From the NCBI GenBank assembly GCA_003252195.1, contig QKFK01000062.1, forward strand, positions 1 to 15,041: DNA of 15,041 bases, read 5' to 3'. The translations under genes were made by a program, and so were the position numbers. The number at the start of each line of letters is the position of its first letter. Position 1 is the stretch's first letter. Below are positions 1 to 7,057 of the stretch, piece by piece. This DNA comes from Rhodospirillales bacterium. Lineage in GTDB: Bacteria > Pseudomonadota > Alphaproteobacteria > QKFK01 > SZUA-500. The notes below the pieces were generated by a model. It did no database searches. It was not told the origin of the DNA and saw only the letters and a list, made by a program, of their open reading frames with translations.

Positions 1-105
1 GGAATGGTTAGATCAGGAAAAACCAGAGAAGCGCTAGTTATGTTAGTAACACCATATGTTTTAACATCTCCTCTTGACCCTGAAACAAGAATATCATCTA
101 TGTAG
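1..105 (+). CDS. pilN: C-terminal end of a secretin-like outer-membrane protein (PilN type), 5' truncated
   Basis: The window opens inside a reading frame that runs in frame from base 1 to a TAG at 103-105 and gives the last 34 residues of a protein. The tail contains REALVMLVTPYVLTSPL, which resembles the hydrophobic 'LVxLVTPxxV' strand near the C-terminus of secretins, the ring-forming outer-membrane channels of type II secretion and type IV pili. The next gene is a PilO homologue, and the order then matches pilN-O-P-Q-R-S of the R64-type IVb pilus, so PilN is the natural assignment. The stop lies 11 bases before the pilO start, so the two are probably co-transcribed. Seeing only 34 residues keeps this tentative. 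Confidence 0.65.
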   Translation, partial: GMVRSGKTREALVMLVTPYVLTSPLDPETRISSM

Positions 106-116
106 GACCTTTTTAT

Positions 117-1475
117 ATGGCAGAAAACCAAGAAGATGACATAGACGAAATTGAGAAGGACGCCGACATCAATGATGATGAGGCTCCGTGGAGTGCCACC
201 ATGAATATTGGTGGACAAGCTTACGCTGTAAGCTTGTTTTGGCAACCTATGCAGGATGCTGATGACCCAATGGAAGAAATTAAAGAAACTGCACAAACAG
301 TTTTAGAAGGAGCTGATTTATACTGCCTAAGACAGGGAGCCGCCCCACAATACGCCCTTGGTGTTTCTGAAGAAGGACACAAATTTGGTCAACCCGCTGC
401 GGCCCCAGCTGTTGCAGATGCTTTTTCCGATCAGCCATCTTTTGTTTCCGTATTTAAAGTAGATGAAGGTTGGTGGTTTTTAGCGGTTAGAAATGATCTT
501 ATTCTTTCTGAAGAAGATGTATTATATGTAAATGAGGAAGACGCCCAAAGAGAATTTTTCTCTATGATGGCAGTGCCAGATTGGGGCAAAAAGATTGCAC
601 CTGCAGAATGGGGCATCGACGGAACAGAAGAGCTAGAACTTGAACCAATATTACGTAATTCAAGACAAATCAAATTACAAAAAATTGGTGGGCTTAAGGG
701 TATAAAATTTATTGCAGCAGCGGCGGCGGCTGGAATAATTGGTATATGGATATTACTAAAAATACTTGGAGCATTATTTGGGTTTGATCTATTTGGTGGC
801 AAAAAACCTGTAGTAACACCGATTGCTCCACCTAAAATAATGAAAAAAGTTGAAAAACCTCTAGTTATTGAAAAAGAGACTAAACCATGGGAGAGATTAC
901 CTATAATTAGTGATTTCACCAAAATATGTTGGAAAGAGACCTATACGCTAAAATCTATACCCACTCCAGGGTGGAACATTTCTGGGGTAAGCTGCACTCC
1001 AGATGGAATAGGTGTAAAATGGACCAGAGAAACAGGGCGTGTGTCTTGGATGGAAAAATCTCTAAACAATAGTAACATTGACTTTATAACAAAAAAATTC
1101 TCCGTAGATGGAAATAGTGTTGTAGCAGGAATACTAACTGGTGACAAAATAAGAGTATCAAATTCAACACCTACTATGCTTAAAGAGAACATCATAAACG
1201 AAATGAATAATATATTCCAAGCAAGCGGAGAAGATATTTCGTTAACTTCTGGCGGAGAAGAAGTAATAGACAATTCAATGGGCTTAAAAAAAGTAGTGCA
1301 AAGTCAGGATAAATACCCTAGTATTTCATTTAATTTTAGTTCAAAGCATGACCCTTTACTGTGGGGTGAGATTTTATCAAATTTTCCAGGGTTAGAATTA
1401 ACTAAGATAGTGTATGAAAACACCAATTGGACCTATGAAGGACGGATATATGAGCGTGAGAAAATTAAAAACTAA
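117..1475 (+). CDS. pilO: Type IVb pilus inner-membrane protein, PilO/PilO2-like
   Basis: This 452-residue protein has the PilO2 layout. A soluble cytoplasmic N-terminal part (about 1-190) starts with a very acidic stretch. One transmembrane segment follows at about 196-224 with an alanine run (KFIAAAAAAG...), then a periplasmic domain. The periplasmic part has Cys271 and Cys293 flanking a PGWN motif, a spacing seen in PilO2 proteins and likely a disulfide. In the N-terminal part, DEGWWFLAVRN and a later PDWG match the family pattern around the conserved GW and P-x-W positions. In type IVb pili PilO is thought to help link the inner-membrane platform to the secretin through the periplasm. It starts 11 bases after the pilN stop with only a weak ribosome site, and its 3' end overlaps the next gene by 26 bases, which suggests translational coupling. 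The assignment comes from recalled family features and gene order. Confidence 0.82.
   Translation: MAENQEDDIDEIEKDADINDDEAPWSATMNIGGQAYAVSLFWQPMQDADDPMEEIKETAQTVLEGADLYCLRQGAAPQYALGVSEEGHKFGQPAAAPAVADAFSDQPSFVSVFKVDEGWWFLAVRNDLILSEEDVLYVNEEDAQREFFSMMAVPDWGKKIAPAEWGIDGTEELELEPILRNSRQIKLQKIGGLKGIKFIAAAAAAGIIGIWILLKILGALFGFDLFGGKKPVVTPIAPPKIMKKVEKPLVIEKETKPWERLPIISDFTKICWKETYTLKSIPTPGWNISGVSCTPDGIGVKWTRETGRVSWMEKSLNNSNIDFITKKFSVDGNSVVAGILTGDKIRVSNSTPTMLKENIINEMNNIFQASGEDISLTSGGEEVIDNSMGLKKVVQSQDKYPSISFNFSSKHDPLLWGEILSNFPGLELTKIVYENTNWTYEGRIYEREKIKN
1438..1442 (+). promoter_or_regulatory. Ribosome binding site that sets the pilP start
   Basis: AAGGA lies seven bases before the ATG at 1450, inside the last codons of pilO. 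It selects that ATG over the in-frame ATG codons at 1414 and 1435. Only the 1450 start puts a clean signal peptide at the N-terminus. Confidence 0.7.
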
Positions 1476-3243
1476 TAATCGTTATGTTTTATTGAGTTTC
1501 GCAAGTTTAATGCTAGCGGTTACCTCATCAGCTTATGCCCAAAATAATTTTTTGGGTAGCGACGTTGCTGTTTCAACTCCAGACAGCACAGTTAAAGCCC
1601 CTGCTCCAATTTTAGATACGGCAAAAGCTCCATTGCCTGCTATGCCTGCAATGCCTGCAATGCCTGCAATGCCAAGTTTAGATCTTACAGAAAAACCAGC
1701 CCAAAAAGCTGAAGATAAGGTTATAAAAACAATTCCTCCTATTCCTGCTTCTGCAACCAGCACTGACGATGTTACAAAACAGCCTGTAAAAGCAGCCATT
1801 CCCTTACCTTCATTGACAGCTCCTATTAAAAATGTAGAAAGCGCTGAAAAAAAACAAATTCTTCCAATCGCTCAGCTACCCAAACCAGTAGAGACCCAAC
1901 CTCAAATAACACAAAAAAATAATAGCTTAAATAAAATCATCAAAGCTAAATCATCAAACATCAATGAAACGCCTTCAGAAAAAGTTCTTGGCAACGGTGT
2001 AGATGAGATATTTAAGCAAATGACTGATATCGAACGCCAAAATTCTATCCTTACCCTTAAGCTAAAAGAAGAGCAAATTCAAAGCGAAATCGATGCAATT
2101 AAGCTCAAAAGGGCTGTCGCCCAGCAAGAATCTGAGCAAAAATTAAAAGCTCTCAGAGATAAAATGGAAGGAAAAGATAAAAAAGATGGTCCTAGCGAAG
2201 CTGAAATTGCTTTACAGAAAGAATTAGATGATTCTCGCGCTGCTTGGGAAAAAGAAAAATCAGATTTACAAAACATTATTGATGAACAAATGAAAAAGCA
2301 GGAAGAAAACAAGCAGGTTATTTCTGATATAAAAGACAGTGTTTATCAAGAAAGACAGGCATGGCTCAAAAAAATCAATGATATGAAAAATATTGTTGAA
2401 AGACTTGAAAACGAAAAAAAGCAAGTTGCTAGCGAAGCCGAGACCAAAATTTCTGCTATTACGTCGTCAATTAAAGCAGAAGGTGACAAACTAAATAATG
2501 CTCTTGAAGAAATAAAAGAAACGAATGACACATTTATACCTAAAATCAAAAAATCTTTAAGTGATATTTATGAAAATACTCGCGCTGCAATCACAGCTAA
2601 ATTGACAGAAATACAACAAATCCCTAGCCTTGATAATTCTATCAACCGAATTGAGCAATCAATCATAGATAAAACTCCAGTAACATCTGCAGACAACCCC
2701 TTCTTAAACAAAGAAGATACAACTCCTGCAAATGAACTATATGCCGTTACAGAGGTAAGAGGAACCGCGAATAAGCTTGTAGCTAAGTTAGTAACAGCAG
2801 ATGGCAACTCCTTTTTTGTAAAAAGAGGCACCGCACTTGGAAGTGGGCATACTGTTGATGAAATCACAAAAACATATGTAAAATTAGAAATAAACGGGAA
2901 ATATGAATATATAGGCTTCCCTGCAGGTGGGGTACTTGAAAAAGAGCCAACAAGCAAAATTAAGACCAACACAGCTTTAGGTGGTTTTGCAGGCTCATTC
3001 TTAGACGGAGGAAGCTCTTCTCCATTTGGTGGAAACGGCGGATCATCTGGTTCCTCAGGATCAGGAGGTAGCAGCTTTGGAGGCTCATCTGGGTTTGGAG
3101 GCTCTTCAAATTCTGGCTCTTCTGCATCAACTCCAGAAACTCCTGTATTTACACCTATTGCCCCAACGCCTTCAACTGGTGGTTCTTCTTCAGGAGGAAG
3201 ATCATCTGTTACAAGTTCCAACCCATTTGACAGCATGATATAA
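1450..3243 (+). CDS. pilP: Enlarged PilP-like type IVb pilus protein with coiled coil and Gly/Ser-rich tail
   Basis: From the ATG at 1450 this is 597 residues. A Sec signal peptide (1-30, ending SSAYA before QNNF) is followed by a Pro/Ala-rich linker that includes four tandem Pro-Ala-Met units (63-74). A long charged, Lys/Glu-rich probable coiled coil runs from about 180 to 385. A compact domain at about 428-495 (AVTEVRG...ADGNSFFVKRG... VDEI...YVKLEINGKY) looks like the PilP fold. The tail from about 510 is Gly/Ser-rich with repeated FGG and GGSS. R64-type PilP proteins are much shorter (roughly 150-200 residues) with only a short helical N-terminal part, so this copy is strongly expanded. 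Its place between pilO and pilQ supports the call. It overlaps pilO by 26 bases and stops three bases before pilQ. It probably acts in the periplasm with PilO and the secretin. I am fairly sure of the PilP domain; the roles of the coiled coil and tail are unknown. Confidence 0.75.
   Translation: MSVRKLKTNNRYVLLSFASLMLAVTSSAYAQNNFLGSDVAVSTPDSTVKAPAPILDTAKAPLPAMPAMPAMPAMPSLDLTEKPAQKAEDKVIKTIPPIPASATSTDDVTKQPVKAAIPLPSLTAPIKNVESAEKKQILPIAQLPKPVETQPQITQKNNSLNKIIKAKSSNINETPSEKVLGNGVDEIFKQMTDIERQNSILTLKLKEEQIQSEIDAIKLKRAVAQQESEQKLKALRDKMEGKDKKDGPSEAEIALQKELDDSRAAWEKEKSDLQNIIDEQMKKQEENKQVISDIKDSVYQERQAWLKKINDMKNIVERLENEKKQVASEAETKISAITSSIKAEGDKLNNALEEIKETNDTFIPKIKKSLSDIYENTRAAITAKLTEIQQIPSLDNSINRIEQSIIDKTPVTSADNPFLNKEDTTPANELYAVTEVRGTANKLVAKLVTADGNSFFVKRGTALGSGHTVDEITKTYVKLEINGKYEYIGFPAGGVLEKEPTSKIKTNTALGGFAGSFLDGGSSSPFGGNGGSSGSSGSGGSSFGGSSGFGGSSNSGSSASTPETPVFTPIAPTPSTGGSSSGGRSSVTSSNPFDSMI
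1636..1671 (+). repeat. Four tandem 9-bp units coding Pro-Ala-Met in pilP
   Basis: The unit cctgcaatg occurs three times in a row after one variant copy, cctgctatg. Each unit adds Pro-Ala-Met in frame, so copy-number change would lengthen or shorten the linker without breaking the frame. It lies in the low-complexity region after the signal peptide. Confidence 0.9.
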
Positions 3244-3246
3244 CAT

Positions 3247-4887
3247 ATGAAACAGCCGTCAAAGACAAGTGATCAAAAGGAAGACAACTCGTTTAAAGCA
3301 TTAGAAGGAAGTGATGTTGACGAGAAGGTTGCGCAGTATTTTTCAGATGGCAATGACGTTATAACTACAGTAGACGGAGCATTAAGTGTTAAAGAAGACA
3401 CAAGAAATCTTCTTGCCTTATTTTCTAATGGTAGATTTCTAGTTTGCGAAACCCACAAATTTGACGGCCGTGTGCTTAGCTTTGAAGTTCTGGCGCGTAA
3501 ACGACGTTTTCAGGTAGGAAAACCTGAATATGTACCTATGAGCATAATCAATGCCGTATATACTCAAGCCGCTAAAACAAAAAAAGCAGGATCGACAGAA
3601 AGTTTTGAAGACGATGACCAAATGCAAATGCAGAAGGACTTCGTTACCGTTATTGCTAGAGCTGCCGCAGTTAAAGTTTCGGATATTCACATTGTTGTTG
3701 GTGACCATACACAAATCATGTTCCGCGTTAATGGTATGATGCAAACAGAAATGGAATATAATAAAGAATGGGGAGAATCTTTTGTTCGCGCAGCTTTTGC
3801 TTCATCTGATATCTCCGATTCTAACTACGCTCAAAATGAATATCAAGCAGCTCAAAAATTAGGCCGCACACCTCTACGTGGTTCAAAAGGTCGCTTAATG
3901 CTGCCTAAAAACGTATTAGCGGTTCGTTTGCAGTTCAACCCTATTGCTTTTGGTTCGCAATATTTAGTTATGCGTCTTTTATATGCAGATGATGACCCAG
4001 AGCATTCAGGTGACCTTACCACCTTGGGTTATACCGAGGCTGAAGCAGAATTATTCTATCGTTTGCGTGCTGTTCCAATTGGATTGGTTGTGGTTGCGGG
4101 ACCTACAGGTTCGGGCAAAAGTACGACCTTGCAAAGAAACATGATAAGCTTACTTCAAGATAGAAATTATGAAGTAAACCTCTTAACTGTAGAAGACCCC
4201 CCAGAATATCCAATTCCAGGCGCCAGACAAATGCCTGTTACTAACGCCAACACTGAGGCAGAAAAAGAGGAACAATTTACAAAAGCTCTATCAGCTGCGC
4301 TCCGTTCTGACCCTGATATCTTGATGATTGGTGAGGTACGTACCTTATCGGCTGCTCAATTAACATTTAAGGGCGCGTTGTCCGGACACGGTGTATGGAC
4401 AACCTTGCACGCCAACAGTGCCCCTGCAGTTTTGATGCGTTTACGCGATATGGGAGTTGAACCATTTAAGCTAAACGACCCTGAACTTGTAAAAGGACTA
4501 GTATCGCAACGTTTGTTCCGTAAAGTTTGCCCTCATTGTAGAATCCCAGCTCGTGAAGACCCAGACAACATAGCGGTTAAAAGACTAAGAATTGCCTTGG
4601 GAGATTTTGGCATGGAGCAATCATATTTAAGAGGACCTGGTTGCAAACATTGCGGATATAAAGGCGTTACTGGTCGTATGGTTGTTGGTGAAATTATTAT
4701 GCCTGATGCCACATTCTTAGAGCTCCTAATCAACGGCGAAACACGTAAAGCCATTGATTATTGGACAAGTGATTTAAATGGAAGAACCTTGAAAGATGCT
4801 GCTGTAGAGCGTATGCTTAGGGGATTACTAGACGTAGATGAAGTAGAAAGATGGTGTGGTCTGTTAGATCAACGCCCTGTATATTAA
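3247..4887 (+). CDS. pilQ: Type IVb pilus assembly ATPase, PilQ/GspE family
   Basis: This 546-residue cytoplasmic ATPase carries the full secretion-ATPase set. The Walker A is GPTGSGKS at 285-292 (Lys291), the Asp box is VEDPPEY, the Walker B is DPDILMIGEVRT at 355-366, and the His box is SGHGVWTTLHANS. A four-cysteine zinc site follows (Cys428/Cys431 and Cys466/Cys469). The cysteines mark it as a GspE/PilB-type polymerising ATPase rather than a PilT-type retraction ATPase. An N-terminal domain (about 1-130) precedes the motor core. It would drive pilin addition through the PilR platform. It begins three bases after the pilP stop with no clear Shine-Dalgarno, so translation is probably coupled to pilP. 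All key catalytic motifs are intact. The name follows R64 usage, in which PilQ is the ATPase and not the secretin called PilQ in type IVa pili. Confidence 0.92.
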   Translation: MKQPSKTSDQKEDNSFKALEGSDVDEKVAQYFSDGNDVITTVDGALSVKEDTRNLLALFSNGRFLVCETHKFDGRVLSFEVLARKRRFQVGKPEYVPMSIINAVYTQAAKTKKAGSTESFEDDDQMQMQKDFVTVIARAAAVKVSDIHIVVGDHTQIMFRVNGMMQTEMEYNKEWGESFVRAAFASSDISDSNYAQNEYQAAQKLGRTPLRGSKGRLMLPKNVLAVRLQFNPIAFGSQYLVMRLLYADDDPEHSGDLTTLGYTEAEAELFYRLRAVPIGLVVVAGPTGSGKSTTLQRNMISLLQDRNYEVNLLTVEDPPEYPIPGARQMPVTNANTEAEKEEQFTKALSAALRSDPDILMIGEVRTLSAAQLTFKGALSGHGVWTTLHANSAPAVLMRLRDMGVEPFKLNDPELVKGLVSQRLFRKVCPHCRIPAREDPDNIAVKRLRIALGDFGMEQSYLRGPGCKHCGYKGVTGRMVVGEIIMPDATFLELLINGETRKAIDYWTSDLNGRTLKDAAVERMLRGLLDVDEVERWCGLLDQRPVY

Positions 4888-4898
4888 TGAGGTTATAA

Positions 4899-6020
4899 AT
4901 GGCAAAAGCAAAGAACAAACAAAGCGCTCAAATGAAAAAAGCACTAAGATCAGTTGCAGCTGCTGAGGTATATTATGCCAAAATACTTTGTTCAATGTCT
5001 GGTAAAGCCCGTTTAAAAATTTACCGTAAATTATCTTCGCTTTTACGAAATAGATTCTCTTTAATGGATGCACTTGAGCGTGTGCAAGACATTGTAACCA
5101 ACGGCGGAAAGAACCCTGGTGAGCCTATGGCGGTTGCAATTACTTGTTGGTCTCGCTCACTTCAAAACGGTGAATCTTTTTCAAATGCACTGAAAGGATT
5201 TGCCCCAGCGCGTGAACGACTCATGTTATCTGTTGGTGACGTATCTGACTTAGGAAGCGCCTTAGAAAACTTAATTAAAGTGGCAGAAGGTTCAGCAAAA
5301 ATGACGGGGCCTCTTGTTGGAGCGTTAGCATATCCTGCCTTTTTGATGATGATGGCTGTATTAATTATTTATGCTATTGGTGTATATATGGTGCCACCGA
5401 TGATGGCAGCCGCACCAGGAACCGTATGGACTGGCACAGCCAAAGATTTGGTTGCTCTATCCAACTGGATTAGAAAATATTATATGATTGCCTTTTTATC
5501 ATTGCCAATTACATTTACCTTAGTGTTTATCAGTTTAGGCATATGGACAGGTAGGATAAGAGCTGCTTTTGATAAAGTTCCTCCTTGGTCTTTATACAGA
5601 ATCTTTACTGGTGTTTGCTGGCTACTAGCCCTTGCCGCCTTGGTTAAGGCAGGAACACCAGTATCATCAGCCTTGCGATCTTTAAGAGGCGATGCTTCTC
5701 CTTACTTAAAAGAAAGAATTGACAAATCTTTAGTATACATCAGCAATGGTGATAACTTAGGTCAAGCTCTTCATAAAACAAACTTAGAATTCCCAGACCC
5801 TGAAGTTATTGGTGACTTGCGTATTTATTCGGAGTTAGACGGTTTTGAAGAAGCCTTAGACCAAATGGCAAATGAATGGCTAGAAGATAGTATTAAAGGC
5901 ATTGCCGATAAAGCCTCTATCTTAAATATGATTGCGATTTTAGCCGTTGGTGGTATTATTTCTTGGTCCGTTCTTGGTACGTTTGACATGCAAGATCAAA
6001 TAACCAAATCTATGGGCTAA
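4899..6020 (+). CDS. pilR: Type IVb pilus inner-membrane platform protein, PilR/GspF family
   Basis: This 373-residue protein has the duplicated helical-bundle layout of GspF proteins. The first cytoplasmic bundle (about 35-135) is followed by a hydrophobic stretch at about 142-170 (LVGALAYPAFLMMM...) and a second membrane segment at about 196-220. The second bundle (about 235-335) contains LAALVKAGTPVSSAL, the repeat-like 'lxxGxpxxxAL' motif. The last membrane helix lies at about 343-365. It sits in the inner membrane as the platform on which the PilQ ATPase acts. GAGG, six bases before the ATG, is a good ribosome site, and the gap from pilQ is 11 bases. Length and topology are normal for the family. 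The roughly 176 bases after its stop lead to the pilin gene. Confidence 0.9.
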   Translation: MAKAKNKQSAQMKKALRSVAAAEVYYAKILCSMSGKARLKIYRKLSSLLRNRFSLMDALERVQDIVTNGGKNPGEPMAVAITCWSRSLQNGESFSNALKGFAPARERLMLSVGDVSDLGSALENLIKVAEGSAKMTGPLVGALAYPAFLMMMAVLIIYAIGVYMVPPMMAAAPGTVWTGTAKDLVALSNWIRKYYMIAFLSLPITFTLVFISLGIWTGRIRAAFDKVPPWSLYRIFTGVCWLLALAALVKAGTPVSSALRSLRGDASPYLKERIDKSLVYISNGDNLGQALHKTNLEFPDPEVIGDLRIYSELDGFEEALDQMANEWLEDSIKGIADKASILNMIAILAVGGIISWSVLGTFDMQDQITKSMG

Positions 6021-6095
6021 AGTTATATGTTGAAATTAATAAAAAAAAGTAGAATTATTAAGACTTAAGATATATAAATATTACCTAAGATAAGC

Positions 6096-6122
6096 TTGTT
6101 TTAACTATTTTACTGTTATAAA
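6096..6122 (+). promoter_or_regulatory. Possible sigma-70-like promoter for the pilin gene
   Basis: The gap of 6021-6196 is AT-rich and holds no gene. It contains an extended -10-like element (TG, one base, TATAAA at 6117-6122) with a poor -35 match (TTGTTT at 6096-6101) at a short 15-base spacing. A separate pilin promoter would fit the need for much more pilin than platform protein, but the match is weak. Confidence 0.3.
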
Positions 6123-6196
6123 GTTGAATCATAAAGGTCTTATCGGGCTTTTAGCGGTTTATAAAGAAGTTAATTATTACTGGAAAGGATAGGGCT

Positions 6197-6783
6197 ATGA
6201 TTAACAATTTTAGAAAAGCTTCAGACGAAACTGGTCGCTCCATGATTGAAATGCTCGGTGTGCTTGCCATCGTTGGTGTTTTGTCAGTTGGTGGTATCGC
6301 TCTAAAGCTATGGAAAAATTCAAAGTTAGTAAAACTCAAGATGAGATTATGTCTATGATTAATAACATCAGAAATGTTTTCGCAACAGAACCAACATATG
6401 CTTCTCTAACATCTAAATTCTTAGCTGATGGTAATTATGTACCTAAAGATATGCTAACTGGCGTTGACACCGCGGGTCAAGAACTTAAAAACTCATATGG
6501 TGGAGCTGTAACAGTTGCAACAACAGCTAGTGCTGACGGAGTTGCATCAGGTCACTTTACTGTAACCTACGGAAATATTCCAAACACTGCTTGCGTTGCC
6601 CTTGCCTCTTCTGACTGGGGTGGAGATGCTGGTGGTTTGGTATCGATCACAATCTCTGGAACCGCAGATTCTAAACATGACTGGGATGGCACTGACGCGA
6701 CTGGGTTACCTGTAACTATTGGTTATGCAAATACTCAATGTGATGCTGGAACTGATAATAAGATTACATGGGAATATAGATAA
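6197..6783 (+). pseudogene. pilS: Type IVb major prepilin (PilS-like), interrupted by a frameshift
   Basis: The ATG at 6197 has AAGGA seven bases upstream and opens a short basic-ended leader. The prepilin signature follows: cleavage is expected after Gly13 (ETG/RSMIE), with Glu at mature position 5, then the hydrophobic helix MLGVLAIVGVLSVGG. After GGIA (ending 6301) this frame turns to nonsense and stops at 6356-6358 after 53 residues. The rest of the pilin continues in another frame from 6301 (SKAMEKFKVSKTQDEI...) to the TAA at 6781-6783. Its C-terminal globular domain has two cysteines (codons 6592 and 6739) that could form the usual pilin disulfide. Relatives I recall read GGIAGYSKAM here, so the Gly-Tyr codons and one extra base appear to be missing, consistent with a 7-base deletion. 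The frame from the internal ATG at 6310 lacks the leader and would not make an exportable pilin. Possibilities are a true inactivating mutation, a strain variant or a sequence error. A strong terminator follows. Confidence 0.85.
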
Positions 6784-6800
6784 TATTTTATCTTAAAGTT

Positions 6801-6830
6801 AAAAAAGGCGGAGTTATCTCCGCCTTTTTT
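6801..6830 (+). terminator. Strong intrinsic terminator after the pilin gene
   Basis: A perfect 7-bp stem (GGCGGAG at 6807-6813, CTCCGCC at 6818-6824) with a TTAT loop is preceded by six A and followed by six T. It ends the pilus operon 17 bases after the pilin stop, and the A/T symmetry could let it work on both strands. Confidence 0.93.
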
Positions 6831-6918
6831 ATTGTATAAATCAATGAATAACCACGTTCTGTTCAGCGCTATTATTCCTCATATAAATAACTTCAATAAT
6901 AACAAAGCCTAATTATGT

Positions 6919-6971
6919 ATGTAATCAGATAGCATTATCATTACATAATATTTATGTATGCAAATCATACA
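6919..6971. repeat. Pair of short inverted repeats upstream of the second ATPase
   Basis: The 6840-7057 gap has no gene. It contains ATGTAAT/ATTACAT arms (6919-6925 and 6940-6946) and TGTATG/CATACA arms around a 5-base centre (6955-6960 and 6966-6971). The dyads could be operator sites ahead of the gene at 7058, but in such AT-rich DNA they may be chance. Only weak promoter-like boxes (TTGATA at 6981, TATAAA at 7001, TATACT at 7016) are visible nearby. Confidence 0.25.
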
Positions 6972-7057
6972 ATAAACGAATTGATATTTATCTTTAATTA
7001 TATAAAACAGTCCGTTATACTTATTAGAATTGTTAATCACTATAGCTAGAGATTTTT

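Noticed and set aside
431..922. Minus-strand open frame of 163 codons inside pilO
   Set aside because: It lies wholly within a well-supported gene, shows no family signature and has no upstream signals.
1414..1449. Earlier start for pilP at 1414 or 1435
   Set aside because: These starts put twelve or five extra residues before the signal peptide, and the 1435 ATG overlaps the ribosome site that serves 1450.
2568..3236. Long open frame on the minus strand, rich in Pro and Glu
   Set aside because: It is the complement of the Gly/Ser-rich tail and PilP domain of the pilP gene. It has no ribosome site or recognisable domain and is explained by codon bias of the plus-strand gene.
6299..6320. Programmed -1 frameshifting as the explanation for the broken pilin
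   Set aside because: There is no canonical X-XXY-YYZ heptamer or obvious downstream stem. The five-A run is weak, and a slip there would leave out-of-family residues in the helix.
6310..6783. Independent cytoplasmic protein starting at the internal ATG at 6310
   Set aside because: Its sequence is clearly the body of a pilin, it lacks the leader and has no ribosome site. It is the downstream half of the broken prepilin gene.
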